33,235 bases of DNA from Leadbetterella sp. (GCA_021740125.1 JAIPAJ010000018.1:1-33235), one strand, 5' to 3'. Counted from the first letter of the stretch, positions 1 through 7,623 are shown. Numbers and translations are program-made. The notes: a model not told the origin generated them from the letters alone.

Positions 1-993
1 ATGAAGCGTTTTGCACAGCTGAATAAGGAATATAAAGACCTCACCAAGATTGTAGACGAGTACAAGATTTACCGCAACATGGTGAGTAATATTGATGCCA
101 ATAAACAAATTTTGGCTACCGAGAAGGATGAAGAAATGCGGGAAATGGCCAAACTAGATTTGGACGAACTGTTGGACGCCAAGGAGGCGAAGGAAGAAGA
201 AATTCGGGTGATGTTAATTCCGAAAGATCCGGAAGATGCCAAGAATGCCATTGTAGAAATTCGTGGCGGTACAGGGGGCGATGAGGCGGCTTTATTTGCC
301 GGCGATTTATACCGCATGTATGTGCGTTTTTGTGAGCGTAAGGGTTGGAAAATTCAGGTAATGGACGTTACCGAAGGTTCGGCAGGTGGCTATAAAGAGG
401 TGGTATTGGAAGTTACAGGCGAAGAGGCCTACGGCCAGTTGAAATACGAAAGTGGGGTGCACCGTGTACAGCGTGTGCCCGATACCGAAACACAGGGCCG
501 GGTGCATACTTCGGCGGCTAGCGTGGTGGTATTGCCCGAGGCCGATGAGTTTGACGTAGAAATTAACATGAACGATATCCGTAAAGATTTGTTCTGTTCG
601 TCGGGCCCCGGTGGGCAGTCGGTAAACACCACCTATTCGGCGGTACGTTTAACGCACATTCCTACCGGTATTGTGGCCCAGTGCCAAGACGAAAAATCGC
701 AGTTGAAGAATTTTGATAAGGCTTTATCGGTTTTACGTAGTCGTATTTACGAGATGGAATTGGCCAAAAAGAACGAAGAAATGTCTAAAAAGCGTAAAAC
801 CATGGTAGCTACCGGCGACCGTTCGGCCAAAATACGCACCTATAATTATCCGCAGGGCAGGGTTACCGAGCACCGCATTGGTTTAACCATTTATAATTTG
901 CCCGAGGTAATGAATGGCAGCATTCAGGATGTAATAGATGCGCTTCAATTGGCCGAAAATGCCGAAAAAATGAAAGAAGGCACAGTTGCTTAA
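1..993 (+). CDS. prfA: Peptide chain release factor 1 (RF1), 5'-truncated by the window
   Basis: Class I release factor: it recognises UAA/UAG in the ribosomal A site and triggers peptidyl-tRNA hydrolysis. The catalytic GGQ motif is at residues 204-206 of the visible part (context SGPGGQSVN). The RF1-type PxT stop-codon tripeptide reads PDT at 160-162, within [17 protein letters not shown]1 proteins are about 355-360 residues. Here 330 are visible and they begin with [14 protein letters not shown], a stretch that normally lies roughly 27 residues inside RF1, so the ATG at base 1 is internal and the true start is upstream of the window. Base composition is more GC-rich than in the island that follows. 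The C-terminal tail after the last helix is ordinary. Identification is firm. Confidence 0.97.
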   Translation: MKRFAQLNKEYKDLTKIVDEYKIYRNMVSNIDANKQILATEKDEEMREMAKLDLDELLDAKEAKEEEIRVMLIPKDPEDAKNAIVEIRGGTGGDEAALFAGDLYRMYVRFCERKGWKIQVMDVTEGSAGGYKEVVLEVTGEEAYGQLKYESGVHRVQRVPDTETQGRVHTSAASVVVLPEADEFDVEINMNDIRKDLFCSSGPGGQSVNTTYSAVRLTHIPTGIVAQCQDEKSQLKNFDKALSVLRSRIYEMELAKKNEEMSKKRKTMVATGDRSAKIRTYNYPQGRVTEHRIGLTIYNLPEVMNGSIQDVIDALQLAENAEKMKEGTVA

Positions 994-1009
994 TTTTTTA
1001 AATTATTTG

Positions 1010-1040
1010 TTGCACACCTAGTTTTATTGCGCTATATTTG
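1010..1040 (+). promoter_or_regulatory. Promoter for the tRNA-Lys/tRNA-Asp transcript
   Basis: TTG at 1010-1012, a 20-bp spacer, then TATATTTG at 1033-1040. This matches the Bacteroidota sigma-A consensus TTG-N~19-TAnnTTTG. Transcription would start a few bases later, about 40 nt before tRNA-Lys. Confidence 0.8.
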
Positions 1041-1085
1041 CCCTCTCTTTTAGGGAATCGGCCTAAAAGATGTTCTTTATATGAT

Positions 1086-1158
1086 GATCTCGTAGCTCAG
1101 CCGGTAGAGCATAACACTTTTAATGTTGGGGTCCTGGGTTCGAGTCCCAGCGGGATCA
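1086..1158 (+). tRNA. tRNA-Lys (anticodon TTT)
   Basis: Full 73-nt cloverleaf. The acceptor GATCTCG pairs with CGGGATC (one G-U), the D stem is GCTC/GAGC, the anticodon loop CTTTTAA has TTT at 1119-1121, and the T arm is CTGGG-TTCGAGT-CCCAG. Discriminator A is at 1158. CCA is not encoded. Confidence 0.97.
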
Positions 1159-1168
1159 CTTTTTTTTA

Positions 1169-1242
1169 GGACCGGTAGTTCAGCTGGTTAGAATGCCGCC
1201 CTGTCACGGCGGAGGTCGCGGGTTCGAGTCCCGTCCGGTCCG
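1169..1242 (+). tRNA. tRNA-Asp (anticodon GTC), integration target of the island
   Basis: Full 74-nt cloverleaf. The acceptor GGACCGG pairs with CCGGTCC, the anticodon stem CCGCC/GGCGG encloses CTGTCAC with GTC at 1203-1205, and the T arm is CGGG-TTCGAGT-CCCG. Discriminator G is at 1242. Its 3' end from 1228 is repeated at 31223, so the gene is the attB target and is kept intact on the attL side. Confidence 0.97.
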
Positions 1243-1264
1243 CAAAGAACAAAAGAAAACCCTT
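1228..1264. repeat. attL direct repeat (tRNA-Asp 3' end plus start of terminator)
   Basis: Matches 31223-31259 at 36 of 37 positions (G at 1247 versus A). It covers the T-arm 3' strand, the acceptor 3' strand, a spacer and the left arm of the terminator hairpin. Left of it the similarity falls to a short GGTTC. Confidence 0.9.
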
Positions 1265-1290
1265 AACTTACAACAAGTTAGGGGTTTTTT
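1256..1290 (+). terminator. Terminator after tRNA-Asp, right arm supplied by the island
   Basis: Left arm 1256-1269, 5-nt loop, right arm 1275-1288 with one mismatch, then a T run. The left arm lies in the att repeat, while the loop and right arm are island DNA. Integration therefore replaces the original hairpin (now at 31251) with an equivalent one. Confidence 0.75.
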
Positions 1291-1298
1291 ATTTTAGC

Positions 1299-1319
1299 TT
1301 GGGGACACTTTTGGGGACA
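1299..1319. repeat. Tandem GGGGACA repeat, left end (candidate integrase site)
   Basis: Two GGGGACA units at 1301-1307 and 1313-1319, 12 bp apart start to start, joined by CTTTT. The same 21-bp block in the same orientation is at 31087-31107. One copy lies just inside each att repeat, as expected for recombinase or accessory-factor binding sites. Confidence 0.6.
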
Positions 1320-1640
1320 GTATTTTTTTATCTAGTTTACCTCTATTTACTCATTCTTACTTTTTGCCGAGGGGTGCGGGGTTTGCGCAATCGGTTCTTT
1401 TTGCTTTTCGGGCTGCTCGGGATAGGGGGTGTCATCTTGGGTCGGTGTTTTTGTAAATAGGTTCTATGTACTAGTAAGTAATTCAATAGTTTTGATTTAT
1501 GATATTTAAGTAGGATACTTCTTTATATATTACATCTGCTTCAATAGATTATAATTAGTGAATTCACTTAATTCACATGAAAAGAATTTTCAATTTGATT
1601 TTTTAACAGTATCATTATAAATCATTCAATAAAAGATTTT
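1320..1640. other. Gene-free stretch at the island's left end
   Basis: Contains a GC-richer patch (about 1365-1450) inside AT-rich DNA. On the minus strand 1347-1463 stays open for 38 codons ending in a TAA stop, with a Pro/Gln/Lys-rich composition typical of a C-terminal tail; it has no start and is closed upstream by a stop, so it may be a gene remnant. The rest (1480-1640) is AT-rich leader DNA for the gene at 1641. It includes a GTGAA-N9-TTCAC sequence at 1558-1576, one base shorter than the palindrome found elsewhere in the window. Confidence 0.35.
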
Positions 1641-1922
1641 ATGCCCACTAGAGAAGAGCAGTTTGAAGCTTATAAAAGATTGTTAAGTGATATTAGATGG
1701 AAGGCTAAGACTTTAGAGATTAAAGAAAATGATAAACAACAGTGTAGAAACTGCGGGTCTCGGTCACACCTTCAGGTACATCACAGGCAATACCATTTTG
1801 TAAGATCATTGAATAGGTTTAAACACCCTTGGGATTATCCAAGAGATATACTAATAACACTATGTAAAGAATGTCATGATTTAGGTCATGAAAAATATAA
1901 AGTACCAACACTAACAATTTAA
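1641..1922 (+). CDS. Small HNH-like zinc-ribbon endonuclease-family protein
   Basis: 93 residues. Cysteine pairs C35-x2-C38 and C75-x2-C78 frame an HH pair (H47, H48), followed by H79 and H83 (motif LCKECHDLGH). This is the layout of compact HNH/ββα-metal nucleases such as McrA-like and phage HNH proteins, with a structural zinc bound by the four cysteines. The N-terminal 30 residues are helical and charged. It is the first of three closely packed genes: 3 bp to the next, then 4 bp to a DUF4407 membrane protein. It could be a DNA nuclease or only a zinc-binding fold. The HNH assignment is reasonable; the cellular role is unknown. Confidence 0.7.
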   Translation: MPTREEQFEAYKRLLSDIRWKAKTLEIKENDKQQCRNCGSRSHLQVHHRQYHFVRSLNRFKHPWDYPRDILITLCKECHDLGHEKYKVPTLTI

Positions 1923-1925
1923 ATT

Positions 1926-2489
1926 ATGGGATTTTTCGATTTTTTTAAGTCAAAACCAGTTAATGATCAAGATTCGTCAGAAGAACCACTAGATCAACAA
2001 GAAGCTACGGATAAGATTATAGACAGAAATTTATTCGTAAAAGACGGTGACGCTGGGGTATCATTGAATTCTGTAACAGAGACCTCATGGCAACGAGTTT
2101 TTAGCAGAATTAGAAAAGATTATGAAACTGAAGGGTACAATGATGCTTTAAGTACAGCAGATAATAAGTATCGAAATGATAATTTGGAAATCTTAAAGTT
2201 GGACCTCGAAGCAGATATCCAAGAAGCTGAGATTGATATTAGAGAGTACCTGAAGGAGGTGGAGTTTCATATTTCTTCTAGAAGAAAAGCGGAGTTATTT
2301 GATTTGGTAGAAGAACTTGAATCAAAGAAAGAAGTATGCTTGGAGCGCCTTGCAACCATGAAAGAAATTAAGGATGGAATGGCGAATAATACCGGAACTT
2401 CAAGGAGAATGGAACTTGCCTATATCCGTGGGTTTAATAAAGGATTGGCTGCCTTAACTATGGCCGATGTGATTAACAAAAAAATTTAA
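1926..2489 (+). CDS. Hypothetical coiled-coil cytosolic protein
   Basis: 187 residues with no signal peptide or membrane segment. The N-terminus (MGFFDFFKSKP) resembles the short amphipathic starts seen in many small cytosolic proteins. Residues about 95-150 are strongly charged and heptad-like, rich in Glu, Lys and Leu, and probably form a coiled coil. The C-terminal 35 residues (YIRGFNKGLAALTMAD) look like a compact helical end. I do not recognise the family. It sits 3 bp after the HNH gene and 4 bp before the DUF4407 gene, so the three are almost certainly translated from one mRNA, and this protein may bridge the nuclease and the membrane protein. That bridging role is inference only. Confidence 0.75.
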   Translation: MGFFDFFKSKPVNDQDSSEEPLDQQEATDKIIDRNLFVKDGDAGVSLNSVTETSWQRVFSRIRKDYETEGYNDALSTADNKYRNDNLEILKLDLEADIQEAEIDIREYLKEVEFHISSRRKAELFDLVEELESKKEVCLERLATMKEIKDGMANNTGTSRRMELAYIRGFNKGLAALTMADVINKKI

Positions 2490-2493
2490 AAAC

Positions 2494-3522
2494 ATGCAAA
2501 AGTTTTCAATGCCTAAAGATATGTGGTTAAAGTTTGGCTGCTTCTTATCTGGGCACAATTATAGCCTTCTTGCAGAGTGTAGTGAGACTAGCAAAAAGTA
2601 TGTACGAAAATTAACTTCGGCATTATTAATCATAACTATTATATGGAGTATGATTGGATATATGTTTGCGACAAGGTATACAGAGAGCGGAATATTGGGC
2701 GGATTTATGGGGGCCTTGTTCGCCGGCATCATAATCATTCAGATTGAGAGACAAATAATTTTGGGTTCGACAGAAAGAGCCAAAATGATTCCGACCTTGA
2801 TATTTCGTCTTTTATTAGGATTGATTGTTGCTGTAATTGGCGCACTAATTTTAGATCAAGTTTTCTTTAAAAATGATATAGCACGAGAAAAAGAGAATCT
2901 GATTAACCAAAGAATCGGGATTAGGACAATTGAAATTAGAAAACAATCCGAAAGCACTATTGCTGAAAACCAGCGTACAATAGGGAAGTTAGAAGAGCAG
3001 ATTCAAAAAAATCTTGAAGATATTAAGCGTTCACCAACGTTTACATCTAATACACAAACATCAATAGATACTTCAGGCGGAAAGAAGATTATAAGTACAA
3101 AATCCCCAAACCCTCTATTAGAAGAAAATAAGATTATTAGAGGACAGACCGACGCCTTGCGAAATGCCATTATGGAAGAAAGAAGTCATCTTGGTGAGAA
3201 AATAGAAAAAGAAAAGGAAAGAATTAGAAAAGAAAAACCAGGATTCTTAGATGAGTTGAATATTATCTACAATTTAGCAACAAGCTCGGGATTGTCTGCA
3301 TTTGCCTATTTCTTATTTCTATTTTTCTTCATTTTTATTGAGTTATTTATAGTTATCGCTAAATTTATGGATGGTGAAAATGATTATTACAAGGTCATGA
3401 AATATCAAGAAAAAATAAGAGAAGAAAGGCTCAAAATTTTAGAGCAAAAACGCTCTGCTGCACTTGGAGAAAATGAGAGAATTGATTTATCAAACGAGTT
3501 AATTTCTAATTTACCTAAATAA
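2494..3522 (+). CDS. DUF4407 family integral membrane protein
   Basis: 342 residues. Three membrane segments lie near the N-terminus (about 40-62, 67-88 and 100-126), then a long basic/acidic coiled-coil region (about 130-255), a fourth membrane segment (about 262-290) and a charged tail. The opening (FGCFLSGHNYSLLAEC) and the four-segment plan with a large central soluble helical domain match my recollection of DUF4407. Function of the family is not established. As last gene of an HNH / coiled-coil / DUF4407 operon it may be the membrane component of a nuclease-containing system. Followed by 237 bp without a confident gene. Confidence 0.8.
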   Translation: MQKFSMPKDMWLKFGCFLSGHNYSLLAECSETSKKYVRKLTSALLIITIIWSMIGYMFATRYTESGILGGFMGALFAGIIIIQIERQIILGSTERAKMIPTLIFRLLLGLIVAVIGALILDQVFFKNDIAREKENLINQRIGIRTIEIRKQSESTIAENQRTIGKLEEQIQKNLEDIKRSPTFTSNTQTSIDTSGGKKIISTKSPNPLLEENKIIRGQTDALRNAIMEERSHLGEKIEKEKERIRKEKPGFLDELNIIYNLATSSGLSAFAYFLFLFFFIFIELFIVIAKFMDGENDYYKVMKYQEKIREERLKILEQKRSAALGENERIDLSNELISNLPK

Positions 3523-3554
3523 TTATAGTTCTTTTAAAAATGATTTTAGTCTTA

Positions 3555-3671
3555 TTATTCAAGCAATTCGCTCCTCAGTTTCGCCAAAAACTCTTTTTTG
3601 GGATTGGCTTTATGGGCCTCGGATACTGGATGTATACTACTTCTATAGTCAGCAACTAGGTTAAAAGAGAT
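3555..3671 (-). pseudogene. Possible 3' remnant of a minus-strand gene
   Basis: The minus strand stays open for 38 codons ending in TAA at 3555-3557. The translated tail has a natural look (HPVSEAHKANPKKEF, then LAKLRSELLE) and is less AT-biased than its surroundings. There is no start codon and an in-frame stop lies directly upstream, so if real it is only the C-terminus of a lost gene. Chance is not excluded. Confidence 0.22.
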
Positions 3672-3759
3672 TTAAAATAGAAAAGTATATTTATTGTTTC
3701 GGCACCTAGGCTATTTTGCCTTGAATCTCACTAAGTACCAATAGAAACCAACTAAACTC

Positions 3760-4284
3760 ATGAAATATTTATTAGTAGTTTTAATAGGCCTGGGTATTTC
3801 TACACAAGCTTATTCTCAAAATTTATCTTTTGATCAGGTATTAAGTTTGAGAAAGAATAATCTTGCTGAGGTAGAAGAATATTTGTCCACACATGGTTGG
3901 AGTTTTTTAGAGGGATCTGCAGCAACAGATACCACGTTAGCAACGGCAACCTTTACATATAAGAGATCTACTTATGAGGACAAGGCCGAGTCTTTTCTTC
4001 TATTTGTGAACTCTAGTGATAATAGTAGTAATAGACTTCGCATACAAGTTGTTAAAAAAGATATTTACGAACTTTACTTGGCCAGAATTAAAGCCTTAGG
4101 TTGCAAACTTATAAAAAGTGAAATAGTTGATGGTGGAATCGTTAAGGTATACCAAGGAGCAACGACAACAATAAAGATTAGCATTTTAACTGACAAGGAT
4201 GAAGAATATTCAACCAAGACTATTTATAACTTCTTCATTGCTGGAAATTTTGATTATGCTATCAATTTTTCAGATGAAGAGTGA
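3760..4284 (+). CDS. Secreted hypothetical protein
   Basis: 174 residues with a clear N-terminal signal peptide (MKYLLVVLIGLGISTQAYS, cleavage near residue 19). The mature part begins QNLSFDQVLSLRKNNLAEVEEYL and continues as a mixed alpha/beta domain. The start of the mature region resembles that of the secreted protein at 27378 (aromatic-SF-x2-LL-x2-K, then a helix leading to a G-W/N turn), so both may belong to one Bacteroidota family of small exported proteins. No catalytic motif is visible. It stands alone: the next genes are on the other strand, 32 bp away and converging. Function unknown. Confidence 0.8.
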   Translation: MKYLLVVLIGLGISTQAYSQNLSFDQVLSLRKNNLAEVEEYLSTHGWSFLEGSAATDTTLATATFTYKRSTYEDKAESFLLFVNSSDNSSNRLRIQVVKKDIYELYLARIKALGCKLIKSEIVDGGIVKVYQGATTTIKISILTDKDEEYSTKTIYNFFIAGNFDYAINFSDEE

Positions 4285-4316
4285 TAATGTTTTTTAGGTA
4301 GTATAATTTCATTAAC

Positions 4317-4553
4317 TCATCTTCTCCGATATTTCCCCCGAGTATGGTAATAATACCGAGAGCGGTTTTGGTTTTTAACTGCATTTTTTGAGGTAGAAAC
4401 CGATTTGCGAACATGGCCTTTTCGGAGACGACCGTTTTTATCTACGGAGGGTTTTACATAGGTAGATGACCCACCCGTTTCTTGTAAATCGCAACTGCTG
4501 AATAGGAGCAGAAAAGGGAGTATGAATAGGAGCTTCTTCACTTCAATTCGCAT
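4317..4553 (-). CDS. Small lipoprotein with basic tail
   Basis: 78 residues from the ATG at 4553. A TTG one codon earlier is possible but less likely. The signal sequence ends in a lipobox (LLFSSC, lipidated Cys at residue 21). The mature part is short, with no hydrophobic core and many Arg, Lys and Tyr, ending in a run of basic and aromatic residues. It overlaps the 3' end of the nuclease gene upstream by 11 bp, suggesting translational coupling. A basic partner next to a secreted nuclease could bind DNA or the nuclease, but that is a guess. No counterpart follows the second nuclease copy at 31370. Confidence 0.7.
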   Translation of the reverse strand: MRIEVKKLLFILPFLLLFSSCDLQETGGSSTYVKPSVDKNGRLRKGHVRKSVSTSKNAVKNQNRSRYYYHTRGKYRRR

Positions 4554-5382
4554 CAATTTTAACTTCCAACACCGTTTGCAGGCTTTCCGATAAATTGCTT
4601 AAGATATCGTAGCCCGTGGCTTGCTCAATGGCATTTACCGAGGTGCGGTAGTTACGCCAATTAGAAGATACACTTTGGCTGTTGGGTGTATTCACGGCAA
4701 TAACCCGAGTGCTGGAGTTGATACGAGCCAAATCGTTATTTCCTTGCGGAATAACCACTAATACTTTCCAAATGTATGCGGGTACTACAATGCGCCCCTG
4801 ATCGATGGTAGTAGCATAGCCATTGCTACCTGTACCGCCACTGCCATAGGTCCCCATAACAATGTACACTTCATTACCTGCAGAAACGAGCGTGCGGGCA
4901 TAATCTTCTAGGTTGGCCCAAGTTTGGCGGTTGTTGTTGGGCGCTTGGGGAATCATGTTCGTCATGAGAAAGGTAGCAGAATTGGCGGCTACCGAACTGG
5001 TCCGATCTGCCGAAGGGCAATTATGGCCACGGTCGAAACCGGAACCGCTGTAGCTGCTATCGTCTACCTTGTACCAGCCGCTAGGTAAACTGGCATCGGG
5101 TCTAAAATCATCTTGTCTGTCTGCCGTGCCTATATCATTCGCATCTAAGTGCCAACTCACCCAATTGGCTATGCGGGTACTGTTGTTGTAGGAGAGTATG
5201 TAATAGCCTTTGTCTAAGAGGTAATTGTTGGGCTTGCTTGTAGCTGCCTGACTCGGGTTGCCCAAGAGCATATTGCCATTATCTGCAAAGTTGCTTGGCG
5301 ACACCGTATTCGGCTTGCTACAGGCCAATAGCACCAAGGTGCTCAGTAGGACAATTCTATAAAAGTGCTTGGGTGAGAACAT
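4543..5382 (-). CDS. DNA/RNA non-specific endonuclease lipoprotein (island copy)
   Basis: 279 residues. The lipoprotein signal ends at LLACS (Cys21), which places the enzyme on the envelope or outside. The NUC (beta-beta-alpha metal) fold is shown by DRGH at 117-120 with catalytic His120, the TNMIPQ strand at 141-146, and the metal-ligand region N149-N151 followed by W155 and E159. Family members cut DNA and RNA without sequence preference using a divalent metal, so scavenging or eDNA degradation is plausible. It differs from the copy at 31370-32209 by 16 residues by my count (about 94% identity), and similarity continues into the upstream hairpin and the distant promoter. It is probably read through from 5856 past the hairpin at 5413. 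Confidence 0.93.
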   Translation of the reverse strand: MFSPKHFYRIVLLSTLVLLACSKPNTVSPSNFADNGNMLLGNPSQAATSKPNNYLLDKGYYILSYNNSTRIANWVSWHLDANDIGTADRQDDFRPDASLPSGWYKVDDSSYSGSGFDRGHNCPSADRTSSVAANSATFLMTNMIPQAPNNNRQTWANLEDYARTLVSAGNEVYIVMGTYGSGGTGSNGYATTIDQGRIVVPAYIWKVLVVIPQGNNDLARINSSTRVIAVNTPNSQSVSSNWRNYRTSVNAIEQATGYDILSNLSESLQTVLEVKIDAN

Positions 5383-5412
5383 GTTTTAAATATCGGATTT
5401 TATTTTAAAAGA

Positions 5413-5438
5413 AAACCCCAGCATAAATGCTAGGGTTT
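5413..5438. terminator. Hairpin between secreted gene and nuclease
   Basis: Stem AAACCC-x-AGCAT with ATGCT-x-GGGTTT and one mismatch, AA loop. A GGATTTT on its nuclease side can compete for the same AAAACC strand. It is the counterpart of the stronger hairpin at 32239-32265. It may act as a terminator or attenuator ahead of the nuclease. Confidence 0.55.
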
Positions 5439-5472
5439 AACCAAACTAAGATAAAAAACCACAATTAAAATC

Positions 5473-5856
5473 TTAGTCTGTTTTTAGTTCTTTATTGTCA
5501 ATTGCTCCTTCGACATCAATAAATACTTTGTTACCACCAAGTGCTCTTAAACCAGGAGCATCTACTATAATTCCCCGGGCGTATACTTTACCCATCGTTT
5601 TATATACCTTGTCAATTTTAACCATTCGTTTAGACCAATGACTCTCTAATGGAGTTACTCCTGCAAGTGCACTTCCAATGGAAACAAATATGAAATCTTT
5701 CTTGGGGCTACTTCCATAGAAAAGTTGAACTTCTTTACCAACAAATACTTTGTAGTTATCATATGAAATTGTGTCTTTCTCAAATTTAATTGATTGAGAG
5801 AATGCTGAAAATGTAAATAAGCTTAGAAAGGTAAATAATAATGCGATTCTTTTCAT
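5473..5856 (-). CDS. Secreted hypothetical protein
   Basis: 127 residues from ATG 5856, chosen over an in-frame ATG at 5880 because the signal peptide then begins MKRIALLFTFLSL and ends near FSQS. The mature part is beta-rich, alternating hydrophobic strands and charged turns (for example VYARGIIVDAPG), and has no cysteine. I do not recognise it. It occupies the same place relative to the nuclease and promoter that the lipoprotein and PEGA genes occupy in the cassette at 31370-33047, so it seems to be variable cargo in an otherwise shared arrangement. Transcription probably starts in the 5880-6060 region, which is conserved at the right end of the window. Confidence 0.78.
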   Translation of the reverse strand: MKRIALLFTFLSLFTFSAFSQSIKFEKDTISYDNYKVFVGKEVQLFYGSSPKKDFIFVSIGSALAGVTPLESHWSKRMVKIDKVYKTMGKVYARGIIVDAPGLRALGGNKVFIDVEGAIDNKELKTD

Positions 5857-5969
5857 GTCTTTTTGAATTGATTTATTCAAAGTTCGACCATAAAATTGAC
5901 AAATCAGATGAATGGCTTTTAGTTAAAAATAGTTTGACTCAACCTGTCGAATAAATTGAGTGAAACTAG

Positions 5970-5989
5970 GTGAATGCACGTTTATTCAC
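5970..5989. promoter_or_regulatory. Operator-like palindrome GTGAA-N10-TTCAC (site 1)
   Basis: GTGAA at 5970-5974 and TTCAC at 5985-5989. It lies between the leftward secreted gene and the rightward WYL regulator, just before a TTG (-33-like) of a rightward promoter. The flanking 150 bp resemble 33060-33230. Sites of identical spacing are at 23383 and 33160. Binding by the adjacent regulator is inference. Confidence 0.55.
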
Positions 5990-6067
5990 TTAATTTTGAT
6001 TGCTATTGCCATTTATTATCAAGAAATTGCTTTGAGCAAGAGCAACTACCTATTATTGAACTAACCT

Positions 6068-6909
6068 ATGTATAATCAGCATAAGATCCTGCGTGTCTTT
6101 CAACTGATCAATTTATTGAAAGCCAAACCAAGCAAATCCATTCGTTCTTTGGCTAAAACCTTAGCTATAGACAACCGAACCATTTACCGCTATTTCGATT
6201 TGCTGCGTGAGGTGGGTTTTGAGTTAGAGAAAGATTCTTTCAACCGCTATTTTATTCCCGATGAAACAAGTGTTACCCCCTTTGCATTAAGCCCTGATGA
6301 ATCGGCATTGCTGAAGGAATTATTGATGACCTCGGGAAAGAATAGCATACTAAAAGATAGTATTCTGAAGAAGTTATATATCCATTCTGATATTCATATT
6401 CAGGGTGGACAAGTTTTTAAAGCACACCTTTCTAGTTTGGTAGAAAAGGCTGGAGAGGCTATTGCCAAGGGCAAGCAGGTCTTAATTAAAAAGTATTATT
6501 CTGCCAATTCCAATGCCATTGACGATCGTATCGTAGAGCCGATCACTTTACCGATAATTATCAAAACCTAGTTGCTTTTGAAGTGTCTACAAAGCAGGTT
6601 AAATACTTCAACATTGAGCGCATGACGGCTTTGGAAATACTCCCCAAAGCCATACAGCATGCCGATTTGCACAAAACAAGCAAACCCGATGTTTTTGGGT
6701 TTGGAGAAAGTGGCCAAACTCACGATGTTGATATGTGGTTGAGCTTACGTGCCTACGTGTTCTTAAAGGAAGAGTATCCCTTAACTATCCCTTACTTGAA
6801 ATACGATAAAAAACGAGATCAATATCGTCTACAAGTCACTGTGAATAATTTGGCACCGGTGGAACGTTTTGTGAAGGGGCTTGAGGGGGAAATAGTGGTG
6901 GTCAATTAA
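6068..6909 (+). pseudogene. WYL-domain transcriptional regulator, frameshifted
   Basis: An HTH_11/DeoR-like N-terminal helix-turn-helix (residues 1-60, including SIRSLAKTLAIDNRTIYRYFDLL) is followed by a WYL domain, the usual single-protein regulator layout of about 280-300 residues. The reading frame breaks at about 6547-6550: the first frame ends at 6571, while the second frame carries the rest. Joining EPIT to FTDNYQNLVAFEV restores a normal WYL core, as though one T had been lost from the ACTTTACC stretch. The second part (to 6909) contains the expected phosphate/ligand-binding beta strands and the C-terminal helix. No slippery heptamer suggests programmed shifting. Either a recent inactivating deletion or a sequencing error. 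It is divergent from the secreted gene at 5473, across operator site 1. Confidence 0.85.
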
Positions 6910-6940
6910 CAAGATTTTATTAAACTTTAAATAAACTATT

Positions 6941-7126
6941 ATGGAAAATTTATCTCTTATACTCACACTGGCTGGGTTAATTTATGTTGTATTAATTGTT
7001 GTTTTCTATTTGATTCTCTCATCCATCAATAAAAACCAACTAAAGACGGTATATATGCTCAAAAAAATATATGAGAAGGATGGTTCAAAATTATCTGATG
7101 CTGACCTTAAGTTCATCAATAAATAA
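6941..7126 (+). CDS. Small single-span membrane protein
   Basis: 61 residues. One hydrophobic segment (about 4-29, LILTLAGLIYVVLIVVFYLIL) is followed by a charged tail (KKIYEKDGSKLSDADLKFINK). The layout resembles short-C-terminal-domain or PLDc-N-like mini membrane proteins common in bacteria, but no specific family is evident. It is 31 bp behind the regulator and probably on the same transcript. An ATG following an AAATAAACTATT leader is a typical Bacteroidota start. Moderately sure it is real. Confidence 0.6.
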   Translation: MENLSLILTLAGLIYVVLIVVFYLILSSINKNQLKTVYMLKKIYEKDGSKLSDADLKFINK

Positions 7127-7187
7127 TCACCCTATTGATGCAGTAGTAAATTTTCACCGTATCTGTCAAAAAAAATATCCTAAAATT

Positions 7188-7217
7188 TTGCTGTAAAGAA
7201 AAATCCCTCTACTTTAG
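7188..7217 (+). promoter_or_regulatory. Promoter driving structured RNA 1
   Basis: TTG at 7188-7190, 19-bp spacer, TACTTTAG at 7210-7217 (consensus TAnnTTTG). The predicted transcription start falls at about 7221-7224, exactly where the outer helix of RNA element 1 begins. That coincidence supports both calls. Confidence 0.7.
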
Positions 7218-7220
7218 CCC

Positions 7221-7348
7221 TTGCATTCCGAGACCATCTTAAGCGATGGCGCCAACCGAGTGAAAGACACCACGGTGGTAAATTACAATGCGGATTTACA
7301 GAATCAAAATAAACTTAAGCTGTATCCCCCATTTTTATCGGTTTGCAA
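7221..7348 (+). ncRNA. Structured RNA element, copy 1 (leader of the 82-aa gene)
   Basis: Predicted four-way junction. P1: TTGCA 7221-7225 with TGCAA 7344-7348 and CCGA 7228-7231 with TCGG 7338-7341. P2: CCATC/GATGG at 7234-7249. P3: CCA(A)CCG-A-GTG at 7252-7262 with CAC-CA-CGG-TGG at 7268-7278, with a bulged A. P4: ATG-GGAT-ACAG at about 7288-7301 with CTGT-ATCC-CAT to about 7333. The apical loop of P4 holds the shared TCAAAATAAAC (7304-7314). The P2 loop and the P4 loop each contain the self-complementary CTTAAG (7238 and 7314), which would allow a kissing pair. Copy 2 at 7640 shares the P3 core and the loop motif. It ends 26 nt before an ATG, as a cis-regulatory leader would. Known class not recognised. 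Confidence 0.7.
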
Positions 7349-7374
7349 AATGTTTAACCTTAAAATTTTGCAAC

Positions 7375-7623
7375 ATGTTAGCACACCTCTACATCTCACG
7401 TCCCGGCGACAGAGAAAAAATTGTTGAAACCTACGAACACTTTTTAACCCTCAGCGACGAAGAGCTGAGAGAGAAATGCTTGGCAGCCAAAAAGCAAGGC
7501 TTATTTGGTGTACACGCCCAGGCACTAAATTTCATAGGCTTATGGAATGCCGCCCGAAAACGCAACATTCCATTCGATTTAATCATAGATCCCAATGGCC
7601 TAATGGAATTTAACGAAGAATAA
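7375..7623 (+). CDS. Hypothetical 82-residue protein behind RNA element 1
   Basis: The start is ATG 7375; the frame is open further upstream but that part is the structured leader. The protein is small, soluble and mostly helical, with conserved-looking stretches SRPGDREKIVETY, KKQGLFGVHAQALN and a C-terminal DPNGLMEF. No signal peptide or cysteine. I do not recognise the family and see no catalytic motif. The gene lies between two paralogous structured RNA elements: the first is its own 5' leader and the second begins 17 nt after its stop. That makes an RNA-binding or RNA-regulated protein an attractive but untested idea. Confidence 0.75.
   Translation: MLAHLYISRPGDREKIVETYEHFLTLSDEELREKCLAAKKQGLFGVHAQALNFIGLWNAARKRNIPFDLIIDPNGLMEFNEE

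Noticed and set aside
1-3. ATG at base 1 as the start of prfA
   Set aside because: The residues after it match an internal part of RF1, and the protein would be about 27 residues short.
6540-6580. Programmed ribosomal frameshift in the WYL gene
   Set aside because: No slippery heptamer at the junction, and this family is not known for frameshifting.
7221-7427. Protein-coding frame across RNA element 1
   Set aside because: It overlaps the structured element, starts at a non-ATG/weak site, and its translation has no protein-like character.
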